From Trichomonas vaginalis G3 (taxonomy: Eukaryota > Parabasalia > Trichomonadida > Trichomonadidae), in assembly GCF_026262505.1 (NCBI RefSeq), contig NC_067203.1, positions 22,673,411-22,737,410 of the forward strand: DNA of 64,000 nt, written 5' to 3'. Both the position numbers and the translations under genes were made by a program. Shown here in pieces: positions 32,970 to 45,207 of this stretch. The notes below the pieces were generated by a model. That model worked only from the letters and a program-made list of their open reading frames with translations. It was not told the origin of the DNA and did not search any database. Within the stretch, counting starts at the first letter, position 1. Every line of letters starts with the position of its first letter.

Positions 32970-35599
32970 ACCACTCTTTTTCAACCTTTTGGAACTTCAA
33001 AATTCTTTTTTTAATTGATTTATTCTAATGAATAAACTTAAATTATTAATTTTACTTTTTAATTTCACACACTTTCCTATATCTTCATCATCCTAAATCT
33101 AGATTTTAAGTTTTTTTTGCGATGTACTATTGGGAAGGAACTAGATTAGATAATAATTTTTTAAGGGTGCACTTTTCTGACATTCTCTAAATTTTTCTGA
33201 CATAAAAGTTTATCTCCAAATTATGTTCTTTCACAAAATTTTATCCAAATGAACAAGAATTTTAGTTAAATAGCCACAAAATACGAAAATCAATTTATCT
33301 ATTCCTTTGTAAGAATACAAGAAGCCTAAAATTTGAGCATTACATTAAGATGTGAAGAATTACAATGAGATAGTTTTTTGATATTTAATATCAAAAAATA
33401 CCAATTTTGCCAGAAATTGAGAGGAGCCGATGAGAAAAAATTGCATACGATATGGAATGTTTATTCTGAAATAGTGCCGACATTACTATATCTTGTATCA
33501 ATATAGAATCGAGCAACTAGAAAAAGAATTATTTGATATTCGTAGCACCATGTTCAACTAAGAAATTGACAATTTCTGTTGAATTAGCTTTGCTTGCAAT
33601 ACCAAATACCTTTATTTTTTCGAAATATTACAACAGTAGCAACCTTACGCATTGCCAATGATAGCCAGAGTACTATTTTGGCATAAAAAAATTAAAACGA
33701 TATTAAGACAACAGATTGACTAGTCATTCTGGTATAGTATCATGCATACTACTAGTTGATAAAATCTCAAATATCTTATCTTAACTTCCGTTTGATTATG
33801 AGATACAGATCTAAAGTTGCTTGTTTTGTAGCCATAGTCACTAGACGATAACATTATTATGATAAGAAGACTAAATGTGCGAGTTTAATATACATTTGAT
33901 TCAGATTTATTATCGAAAATCAAATCACAATATATATCTTGAACTCATCTGTTAATAAAATCATGATATTATTGATTGTTTTCTGGATTTTTACAATATT
34001 TTCTAAACATGTGAAGATAATCCTTAATTTGAACCAGAAATAATTTTAAATTACTAACAATGGATGGTTATCTATATAGAATAATATATTATTTTTGATA
34101 GTAAACTATGACTGATTTATAATTTAGGAATATATACTTTGTTTCTATATCTTTGAAAAATAGTTATATGATTTTGCTGTATAAGTGATATATTTTAATA
34201 GAAATATTATAGAATAACAAAAATAAAAAGGTTTATTTCTCTCTAAATTATAAATTTTCAAAAAAATTAACCTCATTTTTCCAAAAAAAAATCGAGAATT
34301 GAAAAAAACGTTATCATTTTCTAGAAAATTGCATAGGCTTTTTCTAAAATGGAAAAAATTTGGAGAAACTCACCAAGGAGAACTTCATTCTAGGTGTCAA
34401 AAGCAATTGCTATCAGTCAAACAAACCTCGAAAATTTTAAATATTGATATCGATTTTCATCAATCACTTAAAATCTATTGTTTGCAGTCGATGCTATCCC
34501 ATATTATTAAATTCTAATATACTTGAACATACTACAAATCGTTTTTGAAACTTATCAACATTCCGCGCAATTTAACAATACTGCAACTCTCATACACAGT
34601 TCCCATTATCACAGTCGCATTTTAAGAAGAAATAGTTAATAAAATCTAAGATCTAACGATTTAATTACCCAATTCGAATAATTTTTTTAATTATAAATAC
34701 TTATTTGTGCATGTTTTATATTCAAATGTAGAAAGAAAAACGAATAAAGTGTTCCTTCAGAAAAATACCTGAAAGCACCCTAATCAATAAACAATTTACT
34801 TTTTTAGCATCGAATTTTGCTCGTCTTGAGCCATATTTTTTCGTTTAATTTTCATAATACGATAATACATATGGGTTATCAAGTAAAATATGGATATTCT
34901 AGAAGATGATAATATATCTCGAAATCAAACGAAAGTCATTCTATGAGTCCATACACACTATTACTATACTTCATATGTCAAGCATAATGGGAACAATTTT
35001 GGTCGATACCTTAGTTGTCGACGAAGTTCCCCCCTTTTACTTGAATTATATGATTATTATGGTGGTAAAACTTTGGAGCTCTAGATCGCTTTCTATGTCG
35101 AGTTGAATGATTTTTAAATTTTCTATGAAATTCTGAAGAGTATTCAAAAGTGAAAAAATTTAAAAATAGAATAATGTTTTTCATTATTTCCACTAGGATA
35201 ATCTTTAATTGCAAGTAACTATTATTATTTCATAATAATTATGATATTTTCTCTACTCACACTAGAATGCATAACACTTTTTTTGGATAGCCGTTACAAT
35301 TTCCAATCAATGCAAGAATGGGCCACAGCAATGTATTTTATTAACTATATTGTTTGATCTATATTATATAAGAATAAGCCATTTGTGATAATGATCTGAA
35401 AGTTGTATTAGAGAAAAAGGAATTATAACAAATTTTGTTCCTTATCTGAGGTAGTTGATAAGGTATTGTACCTCAGATGAGGAACAAAGACTTCAAAAGC
35501 TCTTAAGAAAGATCTTTTAAGTCTTTTGTCTACAATCAGATGTTGATTGTTAAGGATAAATGAAATTTATTTTATTTTTTATTCGAAAAATAGAAAATT
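32970..35599. other. AT-rich spacer with ankyrin debris
   Basis: About 2.6 kb with no convincing gene. Small open frames (for example 34299-34517) have no recognisable features. Apart from the ankyrin relic near 33.55 kb I see no mobile element. Confidence 0.5.
33541..33612 (-). pseudogene. Ankyrin-repeat relic
   Basis: On the minus strand one frame reads VFGIASKANSTEIVNFLVEH then GA, an almost complete ankyrin repeat (A-S-K-x-N-S-x-E-I-V-x-F-L-x-x-H-G-A). Surrounding sequence has stops in all frames. It is probably what is left of a second ankyrin gene. Confidence 0.5.
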
Positions 35600-37808
35600 T
35601 TAACATGATAATTTATTAACAGGCATTCCACAAAATGTTGACTTTGGATAGTTACAAGATACCTTAACAATGAAAGCCACTTGCTTATAGTTATTAATTG
35701 TATCAGGGATTGATGGATCACTTGTACCATAATAGAACAAATTAATTGCCTTTGAAATTGTTCCAAATGCATTTCCTATAAACTTGACATTGTCATATGC
35801 TACCAATTCTTTTAATGCATAACATTTATAAAATGCATCTGGCCATATTATACATCCTTGTCCAATAGTAACCTTTTGAAAATTATAACAATCTTCAAAT
35901 GCATTATTTGAAACATTACAATCGTTAGGCAGAACAACTTCTTCAACTAAACATGACATGAAAGCGAATTGATCAATTTGTACCAAAGTTGAAGGAATGA
36001 CAATTCTTTTAACATAAGACATTGCAAAACAATATTCTTCAAGATCAGTAAGTCCGTTTTCAATTATGCATTGATTTACATGACAATCAGTAAAAGACCA
36101 GTTTGAAAATTTTTTCATACTTCCGGCAATTGTTAGTGTATCTATACTTGTTCCTCTAAAGACATGTTGATCAACGGATTCAGTATTTGCTGGAAATGTA
36201 AAGTTAGAGAAATCTAAGAAAGCAAATGCAAATTCTCCAATTTTAAGAGAATTTGATGTAAGAGGTAAAATCAGAGTTTCCAGTGAAATGTTATAAAAAC
36301 AATAGCTACCAATACTTGATAGTGGTGGAGATAATTCAATATATTTTAGAACACTTCCAACGAAACAATGTGAACCTAAACTTACAATATGAGGGATTAC
36401 AACCCTCTCACATGGCATATTACTAAATGCCCACGATCCAATAGATTGCAAAGTTGATGGGAATGAAATTTCCTCAATAACACTCCCAGAGAATCCAGAG
36501 GTATCAATATTTCTTAAGCCTTCTGGCAAAATTAATTTCTTTATTAATGTTCCACTGAAATCTCCTGAACCAATATTTGTTATTGAGTTATTTTGCATAA
36601 TAAAATTCTGGCATCTGCACCCACAAAACAAATTATTTAAGTGTTTATAATTTGTTGTTAATATTATGTTCGTAATATTACAAGAAGCAAATACTTTTTG
36701 ACACATCCCTTCGATCGACATCGGAAAAACAACCTCTTTTAATGATGTATTTGCAAATGCTTCAGTTTCTATCACAGTTAAATTAAATGGAAATTCAATT
36801 GATTTTAATGGTGTTGAATAAAATGCTTGATAACCAATGCTGTTTAATGTAGAAGGAAGAGAAACAGCTTCTAAGAAACTCCATTGAAAAGTCTGATAGT
36901 TAATAACTTTGATTCCCTCAGGAATAGTAATATTCCTAATGTAACAATATTGAAAAGCATGACGAACAATGGTCTCTACAGATGTGGGAATATATACATT
37001 GTCAACTTTACAGTACAGAAAAGAGTTTTCGTATATTATTTTGATTGAATTTGGAAGTATGATTTCTGAAATATTTGCTCTCTCAAATGTATTGTATGAT
37101 ATTTGTGTTGGTCCATATTGAATTGTCACATTTGGAATATTTGACCAAGTAAATGCATAGTCAGCAATATACGTTATAGTGGGAGGTAAAATAAGCAAAT
37201 CTAAAGTCATATACTGTAACTCTCTATGATATATTACTGTTCGGTTAACAGGGATTTCATATTTCCTCATTGGAGTATATGCCCATGCACATCTTCCAAT
37301 CGAAATCTTTGCAGACAAATTGATTGATTCAATTTGTGAAAGATAAAATGCATTATCTCCTATAAATGTTATAGAACTTGGAAGAACAAGATTGAAAACA
37401 ATGATGTACAAGCGTAGTAAGTCCAGTATTTAAACTAATATTTGCTAATTTATGACAATTCGAAAAACAGTAACTTCCAATCATTTGAACGTTACCTGAA
37501 ATATAAAATTCCTCAAGATTTGAACAATGCTGGAAAGCTGCAATGCCAATAGTAGTTACAGATCCTTGAATTGTTAAAGATTTTAATTTGGAACTGTGAA
37601 ATGCATTATTATTAATAGAAGATAGACTACCAATAATAATAACATGAGTTAGACTATTCGTATTTTGAAAAGCATTGTATCCAATAGAATCAACGTTTGA
37701 AATCGTAGCATTAATGATTGAATTCCAACCATTGAATTGATAATTAGATATATATCCATCCCTAATGATGAAACTACCATTAATATCCTCATAAACTGCT
37801 TGCGGCAT
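35600..37808 (-). pseudogene. BspA-like leucine-rich-repeat (LRR_5) protein, one frame break
   Basis: Starts MPQAVYEDINGSF at 37808, with a TCACTTTT initiator about 27-34 bases upstream. The body is about 28 repeats of the 23-residue treponemal BspA type (LPSTLxSIGxxAFxxxxLxxVxIP), ending in a Cys-containing cap (VSCNYPKSTFCGMPVNKLSC). No signal peptide or membrane span is visible. The frame shifts once near 37385, between a repeat ending HHCFQSC and the next beginning LVLPSSITFIG, with part of a repeat apparently missing there. Without it the protein would be about 735 residues. BspA-like proteins of trichomonads are surface or secreted adhesin candidates; that role is family knowledge, not shown here. 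It may be a pseudogene or a sequence error. Confidence 0.8.
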
Positions 37809-37834
37809 TATTCAAATTAGAATCACAAATATAA

Positions 37835-37842
37835 AAAAGTGA
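37835..37842 (-). promoter_or_regulatory. Initiator of the minus-strand LRR gene
   Basis: TCACTTTT on the minus strand, an exact trichomonad initiator, its A about 32 bases before the ATG at 37808. It suggests that the gene was transcribed at least until recently. Confidence 0.6.
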
Positions 37843-38723
37843 CTTCATCAATATTCATTATACTTATTGTATATATGAAGCTTTCTAAATACAGATTCAC
37901 TTATTTTTTTTGCTAGTTGTAAAATTGAATGTCCGAAAATTGAAAGATAATTATTTTTCAATATCAATTTGAATTATTAGAATCAAAATCACTAATTTAA
38001 TATGCATCAAATCTATAAATGCAGCGTTTTTTTTAATTAGATTGGATGTTTTGAGAACAATTGAATTTAAATTTTACATTTTATAGCAATCGATTCAATG
38101 TTAATACTAAGTAAATGCAGAATTTTAATTATCATCGTTCCATCACTTTTTGAGAATAAATCAAAAGAACTTGGATAATTTTTGAAACATATTATATTCT
38201 TTGTATTAAGTATAATTATAGCAAAATAATTTCAATGGTCATTCAAAAAGAATTTTGAAGTTTGATGAATTTGAGAAGATGTCTAATTTTACTCAAAATT
38301 TATAGGAAAATAAAATCTTAATTCCTACTGTATGGCTAACAAAAAACATTTTGTTATGGTATCTACAGTAGTTATTTTTACAAAATGTATCCTCCTCAAA
38401 AATACATCAATTTCTTATAATTGAAATCATTACCACATACCATAACAAATTTTAAAATTTTCCCAATAACCTTTAACGGTAAACTTTTGCGGATTAAAAT
38501 TTTATATTGAGCGACACTTAATGTTCTTTTAAAAACCAGGCTTTTGCTGAAGAATAATAAAAATAACCGCCGTGATTTTCAATGAACTTAGGAAATATTT
38601 GACAATTTTCCATTTCCACTTATTATCTGAGTGACTAATATATTGAATAATTATTCCGCTTAAAATGATTCACCAACGACATTTTCATAGAAAATTATCG
38701 TTTTATTTTATTTTTTCTGTACC
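37843..38723. other. Divergent intergenic region between two LRR genes
   Basis: AT-rich, no gene. A TCATAG word at about 38685 could be the initiator of the plus-strand LRR gene (38724). Nothing else stands out. Confidence 0.5.
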
Positions 38724-41700
38724 ATGCAGATTGTTTCTTCAAATGAATGGACAAATATATCGGGAGGGGATATTCCAGATTACCGATTTAGGTGGTGGAC
38801 ATATTTTACATTTGTTAACATAACCAAAGTTCCTAAAATCGGAAATAATGCATTTGCTGAAATGACATCTCTTCGTGAAGTTCATATTTATGACACCACA
38901 ACAACAATCCTAAACTACGCATTCTATAATTGCTATAATCTTGAAAAAATTCAACTTCCAGATACGTTAAAGTACATTGGAAACTTTGCTTTTGCAAATT
39001 GTTCGAAACTTAACGATATATTAACACCCGATGGCATGGAATATATCGGTAATGATGCATTTTCTAAAACTTCAATGAAAAGGTTTAACTATGCTCCTAC
39101 TATTAAATTCATTGGAGCTAATGCATTTTGGTCGTGCGGCTTGAATAACATAACTGTGCCTGATGGTATTACTCGTATCCATCACTATTCTTTTCAGCTT
39201 GCAGGATTAAATACGGTATTCTTATCACCATCAGTAGTAGTAATTGAAGCTGGTGCTTTTGCAAATAATCGTATCAAAAACTTCACATTAAATGAAGGTT
39301 TAACAATGCTGAATGCTTCGGTCTTTTCATACTGTGGAAGTCTTGAAGAATTAGGAGTTCCAAATACTTTAAAAGTCATTGGTTCCAGAGCACTTGAATT
39401 CACACCATTATTTAATCTTACTGTTCCTGATACATTCGAAGAAATAATGGATTATGGACTTGCATATACTAATATTCATCGGATTATATATCCACCAAAC
39501 ACAACAATGGGAAGATATGTATTTGAATGCAGTGCATTGCAATCATTGGTTATTCCTGATGGAGCAACATATATTGGAAATTATACATTTGCAAATAGTT
39601 ATTTAGTATGGGTCAAATGCCCTGAATCAATTACACAAATAAGATCAAATGCATTTGAAGGATCTAGAATTTCTAAAGTCTATATTCCAAGTCATCCCAT
39701 TGATATTGGACCTGCAATCTTCAATTTCTCAATGATAAGACATTTCTCAATCTTCGAAGATTTCACATTTATTCCAGAATCGATGTTCAGTTTTTCACGA
39801 CTATCTGAATTCGAAGTTCCTAAATCAGTAACAAGGATAGAAAGATGGACATTTAGAGGATGCAAACTTACATCAATCATTACTCCAGAAGCAACTACTC
39901 AAATTCAAGCAGGAACATTCATGGAGTCGCAATTATCCACTATCAAATTATCATCAACTCTAAAATCTATTGATTATTATGCATTCTATCAAACTAACTT
40001 GCAATTCCTTGATCTTCCTGATGGTTTTAGGACAATAGGAGACAGAGCTTTTGGAAGAACACCAATGGGAAACATTACTCTTCCAGAAGGAATGACAACA
40101 ATAGGCACAGGAGCATTCAGAGAATCAAATGTATCAATTATCAATCTTCCAAGTACAATAACATCTGTTGAAAGTTTTGCATTCTTCAATTCATCATTAA
40201 TAGCATTCAATTTATCAGAAAGAATGGGTGTTGGAAATTATGCATTTTCATGGACTCCAATGTCAAATATAACAATACCAGAAGAAAGAACAAGAATATA
40301 TGATTTTGAATTTGCATATACAAACTTTTCTTATTTAATTCTTCCTGATAAAATTAGATCTATTGGCCAGCGTGCATTTGCTGGATGTTCATTTAATGAA
40401 ATTAGAGTTCCAGAAGGTATGACAACTATCGGATCAAATGCATTTGCAGATACATGCATTAAACATATTTATCTTCCATCAACATTGACATCAATCAGCT
40501 CTTATTGTTTTTATAATGCAAGTTGTTTATTAGTTGACATTCCTGAATCAGTTAAATATATTGATCAATTTTGTTTTTGTTACAGTTCAATGCCATCAAT
40601 AGTAATTCCAAATAATGTAACTCAATTACGTTACCAATTATTTGCTCATAGTTTGATTTATAATATAACATTATCAAATGCAATTACTGTTATTGATTCA
40701 CATGTATTTTATAACTCTTCAATTCTTCTAGGATTAGAACTTCCAGATACTGTTGAAACAATTGGTCAATATTGTTTCCAATATACAACATTCAAGAACA
40801 TCACAATTCCACCAAAAGTTGACCGTCTCCAAACTGGACTTTTCCAACATTCAATGCTTGAAACAATTTATCTTCCAAGACATCTTAAAACTATTGAAAA
40901 TAATGTATTTTCTAATTCATCTCTTAAAGAAGCAGAAATGCCAGAAGGACTTGTATCTATTGGCGAAAATGTCTTTTATAACACATCTCTTTCTTATTTG
41001 CATCTTAAAGAAAACTTCACAAAATTATATCAATATGCTTTAGCTTCAAGTAACATTTCCATCATCAATTAGAGAAATTCAACAATATGCATTTAAGAAT
41101 ACATCAATTCCAAACATTATCATTCCTGAAGGTCTAACTTTAATTGGAGATAATGTATTCTATGATACAGTTATATCATTTATGGATCTTCCTTCATCAA
41201 TTCAATCAATTGGTAAATATGCATTTAGAAATTGTTCTCTCAAAAAGCTTGTTCTTAAAGAAGGACTCCAAACAATAAATGAATATGCATTTTATAACAG
41301 CAGTATCGTTGAAATCAATATTCCTTCAACGGTGACTTCAATTGGAAGTTATGCATTCTTTAATTTACCTTTTGAAAAATTAATATTCCCTGAAATTGCA
41401 AATATTAGTTATATTGGTCCATTTGCTTTTTCTTATCTTGAATATACGAATATAACAATTCCAATTGGAACAACATTTATTGCCGATCAATCATTTAGAG
41501 GTTCATTTATTACTAATTTAACAATTCCTATTACATTAAATGATATGGGAAACTGGTCATTTTCAGATTTTCAATCAGATAATTTTTCTATTCCAAAAGG
41601 GATTGCTAAAATAGATGAATACACATTTTCATCTAGCGATATAAAAAGAATAACAATTCCTGATACTGGAATATTTATAGACACTGGTTCTTTTATGTCT

Positions 41701-42141
41701 TCAATTATTAATGAAACATTTATCCCATGTTATTCAACTATAGGTGTCAGTGCTTTTGAAGATTGCGAAAATTTAACATTAATGAACATGAGTTCACATT
41801 CAACAATTAATCAAATGGCTTTTTATAATTGTTATTCATTAACTAATATAACAACTGAACCTGATATTATGTTCACAGGAAATGCTTTTTACAATGTTAC
41901 AAATGTTACAATTGTACATTATGGATTGATTGATTTTTCAACTCCAGAAACGAGAAGAAACTTTAATTCAATAGTTAATAATGCATATGTTCAATGCTGC
42001 TATCGCCATAAGAGTATAGCATATATGAAACCAAAGAATTACACAGTTTGCAATGAATTTGTCAGTTGCTATTCGAACGAAAAAGTTAATTATAGAGCTA
42101 ATTATGGATTTTATGCCGCAATGTCATTGGGATTGCTCTAA
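38724..42141 (+). pseudogene. BspA-like leucine-rich-repeat (LRR_5) protein, one frame break
   Basis: Starts MQIVSSNEWTNISGGDIPDY and runs through more than 40 repeats of about 23 residues (for example LPEGMTTIGTGAFRESNVSI), followed by a Cys-rich cap (CCYRHKSIAYMKPKNYTVCN) and a short hydrophobic end. 782 codons are open to 41072. The frame then shifts once near 41060, and the LRR pattern goes on without loss from FPSSIREIQQYAF to the stop at 42141, giving a total of about 1,140 codons. No signal peptide or clear membrane anchor. The pair with the minus-strand LRR gene is head to head and probably arose by duplication, as is usual for this large family. Confidence 0.8.
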
Positions 42142-42423
42142 GTTCTGTAGATAGTATCAAGAAGAGTTTGAGACGGAAGCGGCTCTTTATTTAGATCATT
42201 AAAATTAATTGATAAGAATCAGCATCTTGCTGAAACTTTTATTCAGATTTCATTCAATTCTCAAAATTGCGGGGTTAGATAATTTTCATCTTTAAAAATC
42301 ATTAATCATTGCCTCATATAACAAACAAATATGTATTGATGAAATATAATTTATTATTTATTTTGTTAGAAGAAAGTAAAGAATTAAATATCATGTTATG
42401 CGATTAAATGAATACCATTATTT

Positions 42424-43697
42424 TACCCAGATTTTCCTTACTTTTACCACTCCCCATGTAATTTCTGGGGAAAACGATAATTCATTTTTTTTATGGATGA
42501 ATAGATCGTTTTCCTAGAAAGGACCTCATATCTCTGGCTAAAAAGAGTGTCAGATCCTAAATAGATTATTGATCTAGTGTACAAATCCAATAAAAAGCCT
42601 ATTTTTTGGCTTTTTTGGTGCTCATTTTTTCGAAGATCTACATGAATATGGGGAAACCATCGGATTTTTTTGGTTAACCCACATCTTCATGTAGTCTGGA
42701 CTATCTTTCCTCGAAGGACCTCTTTACGGGTGTAAAAACTCATAAAGTTCTCAAAAGATTCATTCTCGATCTCCATGCTGAAAGAATTTACAATAAAAAA
42801 GAGATCTACGCATCAAACTACAGCCATAAATGAACTGAACCCCTAAAGCTCAGCTCTTAGTTTATCAAAAACGTCGAAATCCTTCTCATTGCAATCAAAT
42901 TTTCTCAATAACTCATAAGAAAAATTGAATTTTGATTAAGCCGATGTTATAGGTATCACAAATACTACAAACTTGAGCAATATCGAAATTGCCAGCAAAA
43001 GTTTGAAATTGCATTGCTCATATTTGTTTTGTAAACTAAAAATCTGCTTATATTATTCATTAATTTTTTATATATTATTCATATACTTTAATAAAAACAA
43101 TACTATTTCACCTTAAAAATGAATTTCATAAGTCAATATTATTTTTTTGAAAATGTATCAATTTTCGATTAAAACAACATGAGAATAAAATTTACGCAAA
43201 ATTATTTTAAAAAATGGTTTTAAAAATTTACAATTGATTAAGAATAAGATTGCAAGAAGTTTTGAAGTTTAATTTTAAGAAAAAAAATTCGGATATTATT
43301 CATGGATCTAAGTAATCTGATATTTGAGTATCGGCACTATGCATAAAACATATATTTATAGTTTTTTTGGAGTTTTATGATTTTAAATATATTCAAATTT
43401 GGCAATCCAATAGATTTTTAAAAAATAGGTAAATAAAAATAGATTACATATGCAGCAGATTTAGAACATGAAACAAATTTTATAGTGACCCAAAAAAAAA
43501 TTCATGATCCAAAAAAGAAAAAATTTGGCTAAACGGAAATCAAACCTTGGCATAACAAATCATTATGTCAGATGTTTCCACTACACTACACCGGCAGTTC
43601 GAAAAATACCCTTGGTGGTTCTATTTAATAGCTACTCCCAACGATAGGCGGTGTCCCCAGCTTTAGAGAGGTGGTAAAAGTAAGGAAAATCTGGGTA
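42424..43697. mobile_element. Non-autonomous TIR element, 1.27 kb
   Basis: Bounded by inverted repeats of about 28 bp starting TACCCAGATTTTCCTTACTT, followed by a second matching CTGGGGA box in each end. TA at both tips allows a TA duplication (Tc1/mariner-like), but no longer duplication is clear. Inside there is no long open frame, a local hairpin (CTACATGAATATGGG against its inverse, about 42638-42695) and a tRNA-like patch near the right end. Class uncertain. Confidence 0.5.
43526..43596 (-). pseudogene. tRNA-like remnant
   Basis: 71 bases with an A-box-like TAGTGTAGTGG and a B-box-like GGTTTGATTTCC (one base too long) at tRNA spacing, and a CATAA/TTATG anticodon-type stem with a 7-base loop. 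Acceptor pairing is poor and the base before the anticodon is not U, so it is unlikely to be a working tRNA. Confidence 0.3.
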
Positions 43698-43739
43698 TCT
43701 AAAAATAAATTCCAATTGGCATTTCTCTGGAGTATATAT

Positions 43740-44285
43740 ACATAAAATTAAAATCTATTAAAGGTGTAAATATTCATTCATATCAGTAACAAACATTAAT
43801 CGATAGGAAATAAAACGAACTCATTTACTAGAAGAATAGACATATTCATATTATATAATGGTAATCACAATCAATTCTAAACACAGTAAGCAAAAACAAA
43901 GAACAAAATGAAAAACGGATTGATTACAATTCATAATGCAAACCTAGATCTTCAAGTATATTGTGTCTACATTTACTCATAGAAGGAAGTAAAAACATTT
44001 TTAATCATTTATCAAATCACAATCGATTTAATATGCAGATACACTATGTCTAGTTACTAACAACGAATCTTCCGTTGAACATTATCTATATGTACAAACA
44101 AGTCTACTAATACATAATAAGCACATATTCTATTAGAAGAAAAATCATTAAATCACATTATGCTTTAGTTTCAAACGATGACCCTTCCTTTGTTCATTAT
44201 CAATATGTATAAACAACTCAACCAATATGTATAAACACATAAACTATTATAAGAAAGATATATTCTAATTATTAGAAAGGTAACT
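43740..44285. repeat. Decayed copies of the 157-bp array (3'-end duplicates of the kinase-like gene)
   Basis: Contains ACAACGAATCTTCCGTTGAA and AGTTTCAAACGATGACCCTT words with the same ATTATCAATATGTATAAACA tails as the array at 55839-56585. It marks the original left part of that array, now separated by later insertions. Confidence 0.6.
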
Positions 44286-45203
44286 AAACTCCTTTCGCCG
44301 ATCCGATTTGCTCCATATTTAAAATATAGCTTGCATATGTAGAAGAAAAGCTAATTTTGAAGTACGCCCGAAATCCACCAACAGGATTTCGAGCTACTAA
44401 AAAGGTACTTTTAAATGTGATTTTTTTTATAAAAAATTAAATTTATTTTAAGATCAGACTAAAAACTAATTTTATGGAAAATCTATATCGACAAATTTAT
44501 TACTTATTGGGTATATAGATTTTTTGATTATGGCGATTATGTCTGATATGCTTCCAATAAGCCAAAACACATTTCATACTGATTTCTATAAAAGGTATCT
44601 TTATTATAGAAGTGTAAGCTATATCTGTTTGTTTTTTTATTATAACAAATTCAAAATTCTCTTATAAGGACTAGATGAAATCTGTATTATTAAATCATTA
44701 GCTAAATGAAGGTTCAAATAGAAAGTAAATATCAATTTATATGATACTGAAACCAAATAGTTCTTTTAATAAAAGATAACACGCTGAAAATTATTGAGTA
44801 TTTGCAAATCTCAAAAATCTATTGGTGAATTTGGCTCAACTTTTAAAATTATAACATCCATATCAAATCATAAAAGCAGACAAAAATTAAAGCCAAACCT
44901 ATCGGCCAATTTTTTTTGATATTTTGATTTTTGAGGTATACTTTTAAAAGTGGATTTAAAGCACTTATGAAAAACATTAACTTCTGTCGTTATATTATGA
45001 TTTAGACAATAATGATTTTAATCTTTGATTATCAAAACACTAAAGTCATCTTTTTAACATTTGCTTGGTAGCATTAACTCAAGTCTAAAGTACTATTTTA
45101 TGTGGCACTCTTAGAATTTTTGTATTCATTGTACACGCTGAAATAGTACCATTAAAAGTTGTGGCGGACTTTCAAAAAATAGTTTGGTCACCTTTATTAT
45201 TAG
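44286..45203. other. AT-rich sequence without recognisable gene
   Basis: About 0.9 kb between the decayed array and the TTAA-flanked element. No gene, no clear ends of an element. Confidence 0.4.
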
Positions 45204-45207
45204 TTAA

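Noticed and set aside
34299-35214. Small frames in the spacer after the ankyrin gene
   Set aside because: Low-complexity AT-rich sequence, no motif or family resemblance.
43526-43596. Functional tRNA gene
   Set aside because: Poor acceptor pairing, one extra base in the B box and no U before the anticodon; kept only as a tRNA-like remnant.
42424-43697. Assignment of the 1.27-kb element to Mutator (MULE)
   Set aside because: No 9-bp target duplication could be found; TA at the tips fits better but is not decisive.
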